From assembly GCA_910585805.1 (NCBI GenBank), contig CAJUFB010000014.1, forward strand, positions 1 through 64,000: DNA of 64,000 nt, read 5' to 3'. The notes beneath the pieces were generated by a model, which ran no database searches, was not told the origin of the DNA, and worked only from the letters and a program-made list of their open reading frames with translations. This DNA comes from an uncultured Acetatifactor sp. (lineage in GTDB: Bacteria; Bacillota; Clostridia; Lachnospirales; Lachnospiraceae). Positions 62,129 to 64,000 of the stretch are shown in pieces (position 1 is the stretch's first letter; every line of letters begins with the position of its first letter). Both the position numbers and the translations under genes were made by a program.

Positions 62129-63172
62129 ATGGAACAAAACAGATTTCAATTTAATATGGATCAGATTGGCAGGAAGATTTCAGCGTTCCGCAAGGAGCAG
62201 AATATGACACAGATGGAACTGGCAGACAAACTGGGAATCAGTTTTCAGGCTGTCTCGAACTGGGAGCGGGGCAATACAATGCCGGATATCAGCAAGCTGC
62301 CGGAACTGGCGGAGATTTTTCATGTGACCACAGACGAACTGCTGGGGGAGGCTTCCGGGCTGGTGCGCAGCGCCGCAAAAGGGGAGATGGAGCAGTATAT
62401 GGCAGAGAATCCGGTTACGGTGGAAGAATTCACCCAGGCGGCTCCGCTGCTTCCTCCTGACCAGGCAGAAGCAGGATTTGAAAAGCTGACAGAGCAGACG
62501 CCCCACCTTAGTTTAAGTGATCTGGAAGACATCCTGCCCCATATCGGCAGGGGTGTGGTGGATGAACTGGCGCTGAAGTATGCGGATTCGCCGGACTGGA
62601 AGGACCTGGATGAGATTGCGCCTTTTGTCAGCGGTCATGTACTGGAACAGATTGCGGAGAAACTGGTGGCACAGGGAAAAAATATTGAGGACATTGTACC
62701 TTTCCTGAGCGCTGAGTGCGTCACGCGGATGGCGCTTATGTATATGGAAGCTTCGGAATGGGGAAAACTGGAGGATATCGCGCCTTTTTTGAACAGACAG
62801 GTGCTGGAACAGATTGCTGACAGGCTGGCGGAGACAGAACAATACGGCCGCCTGGAGGATTTTTTCCCTTTTCTTGCCGACGAGACAAGAGCCAGGCTGG
62901 CTCAGAGAGCTTATGAGGAAAAGGGGATCAACGGAGTGGAAGATTTTATGCCTTTTTTATCAGGGGAGATGAGGCAGAGCATCGCTCAGAAGGAGTTTGA
63001 TAAGAACGGCCTGCGCGGTCTGGAGGATATCGCACCTTTCCTGGACAGAGGGTATCTGAACGGACTGGCGAAGGAGGCGATTGAAAAGGATGGAATCAAG
63101 GCCATCAGTCCTATCGCCCCCTTTCTGGACAGGGAAATGCTTACCCGGCTCGTCAGGGAGAAGTATTTATAG
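62129..63172 (+). CDS. XRE-family regulator with repeated helical C-terminal domain
   Basis: A 347-residue protein. An N-terminal helix-turn-helix of the XRE type (about 8-66, TQMELADKLGISFQAVSNWERG) is followed by about nine imperfect 28-residue helical repeats (for example LEDIAPFLNRQVLEQIADRL and VEDFMPFLSGEMRQSIAQ), resembling HEAT-like solenoids. It likely binds DNA and a protein or ligand through the solenoid. AGAGAGG is 7 bp before ATG. It lies head-to-head with nothing and converges on a Bce-type permease. Confidence 0.85.
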   Translation: MEQNRFQFNMDQIGRKISAFRKEQNMTQMELADKLGISFQAVSNWERGNTMPDISKLPELAEIFHVTTDELLGEASGLVRSAAKGEMEQYMAENPVTVEEFTQAAPLLPPDQAEAGFEKLTEQTPHLSLSDLEDILPHIGRGVVDELALKYADSPDWKDLDEIAPFVSGHVLEQIAEKLVAQGKNIEDIVPFLSAECVTRMALMYMEASEWGKLEDIAPFLNRQVLEQIADRLAETEQYGRLEDFFPFLADETRARLAQRAYEEKGINGVEDFMPFLSGEMRQSIAQKEFDKNGLRGLEDIAPFLDRGYLNGLAKEAIEKDGIKAISPIAPFLDREMLTRLVREKYL

Positions 63173-63257
63173 ATTTCGGCATTTTACAGCGGCCATATTA
63201 TGAAATTGGGGCCAAAACTACCGACAAGCAGAAATTGTGTTTGACCCCGGCATCATA

Positions 63258-64000
63258 TTATTCTGTCAGTACGGTCTTCTTCAGGCTGCTGTATGCCATT
63301 AAAATGTATACAAAATATATCAGAAAAAACAGTCCCAAAGCAGTCCCCAAAATGCCGGTCAGCTGTCCCGGTCCGTTTATGGTGCCCGGCTCAAAGGTGT
63401 GCCCCATAGCCCAGAGGAAAGGGATGCTGATCAACAGAGGAGGCAGGGCAGGGAGGCAATAGTAAATTGCAAGCTGTTTTCGCAGCGCCTGCGCCATTTC
63501 CAGCCTGTCCATGCCCAGTTTCCCTAACAGGGTGAACTGCTGTCGGTACCGGATGCTTTCGCTGAGCTGCTGCACTGTCAGTATGGTGGCGGCAGCCATG
63601 GTGAGAATCAGCGCCAGGTAGTACAGCGGAAAAATCGTGCATGCCGACACGGCGGCGTATTCTCTGGTCAGGGAAGTTTTGGTCATCAGAGTGCAGTAGC
63701 CGGTGGTGAAATGTGTCAGCCCGGCGCTCCCGCCCATCTGGTTTTCATGGATTTCCTGCAGCCTGTCGTCCTGGGCCTGTGTCAGCGGAACGTTGGTCAT
63801 GGCGCCGTAAATTTTATGGCTGACAGGACGGGAAGCCAGATGTTCATCCGGTACCACCAGGATAAAAGCGCGCCCGTTTCCGTCCCACAGCTTCTGGGAG
63901 AAGTGTTCCGTGTACACGCTTCCGGGAGAAAGCCGGTTTCCGCTTACAGAGATGTCCTGATTGTAATTTTCCATCAGATTGCCCAGGTAAGCCATACAAT
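63258..64000 (-). CDS. Bce-type ABC permease, C-terminal part (cut by window edge)
   Basis: At least 247 residues of the C-terminal end of a second FtsX-family permease. Part of the large extracellular domain is followed by the last three spans, with TILTVQQLSESIRYRQQF, a hallmark also seen in the permease at 30-32 kb. The N-terminal two-thirds, and probably its ATPase, lie beyond the window. A second antimicrobial-peptide transporter is likely. Confidence 0.85.
   Translation of the reverse strand, partial: CMAYLGNLMENYNQDISVSGNRLSPGSVYTEHFSQKLWDGNGRAFILVVPDEHLASRPVSHKIYGAMTNVPLTQAQDDRLQEIHENQMGGSAGLTHFTTGYCTLMTKTSLTREYAAVSACTIFPLYYLALILTMAAATILTVQQLSESIRYRQQFTLLGKLGMDRLEMAQALRKQLAIYYCLPALPPLLISIPFLWAMGHTFEPGTINGPGQLTGILGTALGLFFLIYFVYILMAYSSLKKTVLTE

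Overview
The window looks like chromosome from a gut-type Lachnospiraceae (Clostridia). Protein families, strong AGGAGG-type ribosome binding sites, MsmK-dependent-type sugar ABC permeases without their own ATPase, Bce-type peptide-sensing modules, the Cthe_2159/VTC/DUF4956 cluster and a BmrCD-like exporter pair all fit. No rRNA, tRNA, CRISPR array or complete insertion sequence was seen. The assignment is by family resemblance only; no database was searched.

Region 1 (0.1-18.1 kb) is a carbohydrate-use locus on the + strand: a very large solute-binding protein, two permeases, an NHL/TPR/YIP1 membrane protein, a DUF5696 lipoprotein, a second permease pair and a terminator. After that come a GH130 mannoside phosphorylase, a transglutaminase-like protein and a DUF4091 putative glycosidase. 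A chemotaxis receptor follows at 18.3 kb. Region 2 (20.1-25.6 kb) holds a Cthe_2159-type carbohydrate-binding lipoprotein (- strand), a VTC-domain protein and a DUF4956 membrane protein. It is flanked by two broken two-component systems, each reduced by an internal deletion to a response-regulator/histidine-kinase fusion. Region 3 (25.7-34.9 kb) has a GPH sugar transporter, an alpha/beta hydrolase, an HTH/response-regulator remnant, a DUF4143 ATPase and a complete Bce-type antimicrobial-peptide module (regulator, kinase, ABC ATPase, permease).

Region 4 (35.4-49.0 kb) is accessory and partly AT-rich. It contains an SF1 helicase with a nuclease-like insert, zinc fingers and an RQC-like end. Next is a three-gene operon of a PP-loop ATPase, a DUF523-like protein and a Cys-rich membrane protein. 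It continues with a NYN-type RNase with a Val/Glu-rich tail, a heterodimeric ABC exporter behind a leader that looks like a ribosome-mediated attenuator, a structured-RNA candidate and a DEDDh exonuclease. Region 5 (49.3-57.9 kb) has a peroxiredoxin, YaaA, a methyltransferase, an AgrA/AgrC-type pair whose kinase carries 12-residue tandem repeats, a YhfC-type intramembrane protease, a DUF3887 lipoprotein and an AAA ATPase/nuclease.

Region 6 (58.1-64 kb) contains a type III toxin-antitoxin locus of the ToxIN/AbiQ kind (three antitoxin RNA repeats, a terminator, then the toxin). It also holds a NUDIX hydrolase, a GGDEF protein, an XRE regulator and the 3' end of a second Bce-type permease. The spacers are rich in short repeats: at least three dispersed palindromic families plus several independent tandem arrays, and some of these alter gene ends. 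The most novel-looking parts are the PP-loop/DUF523-like/Cys-rich membrane operon, the exporter leader, and the structured leader at 47.94-48.13 kb.
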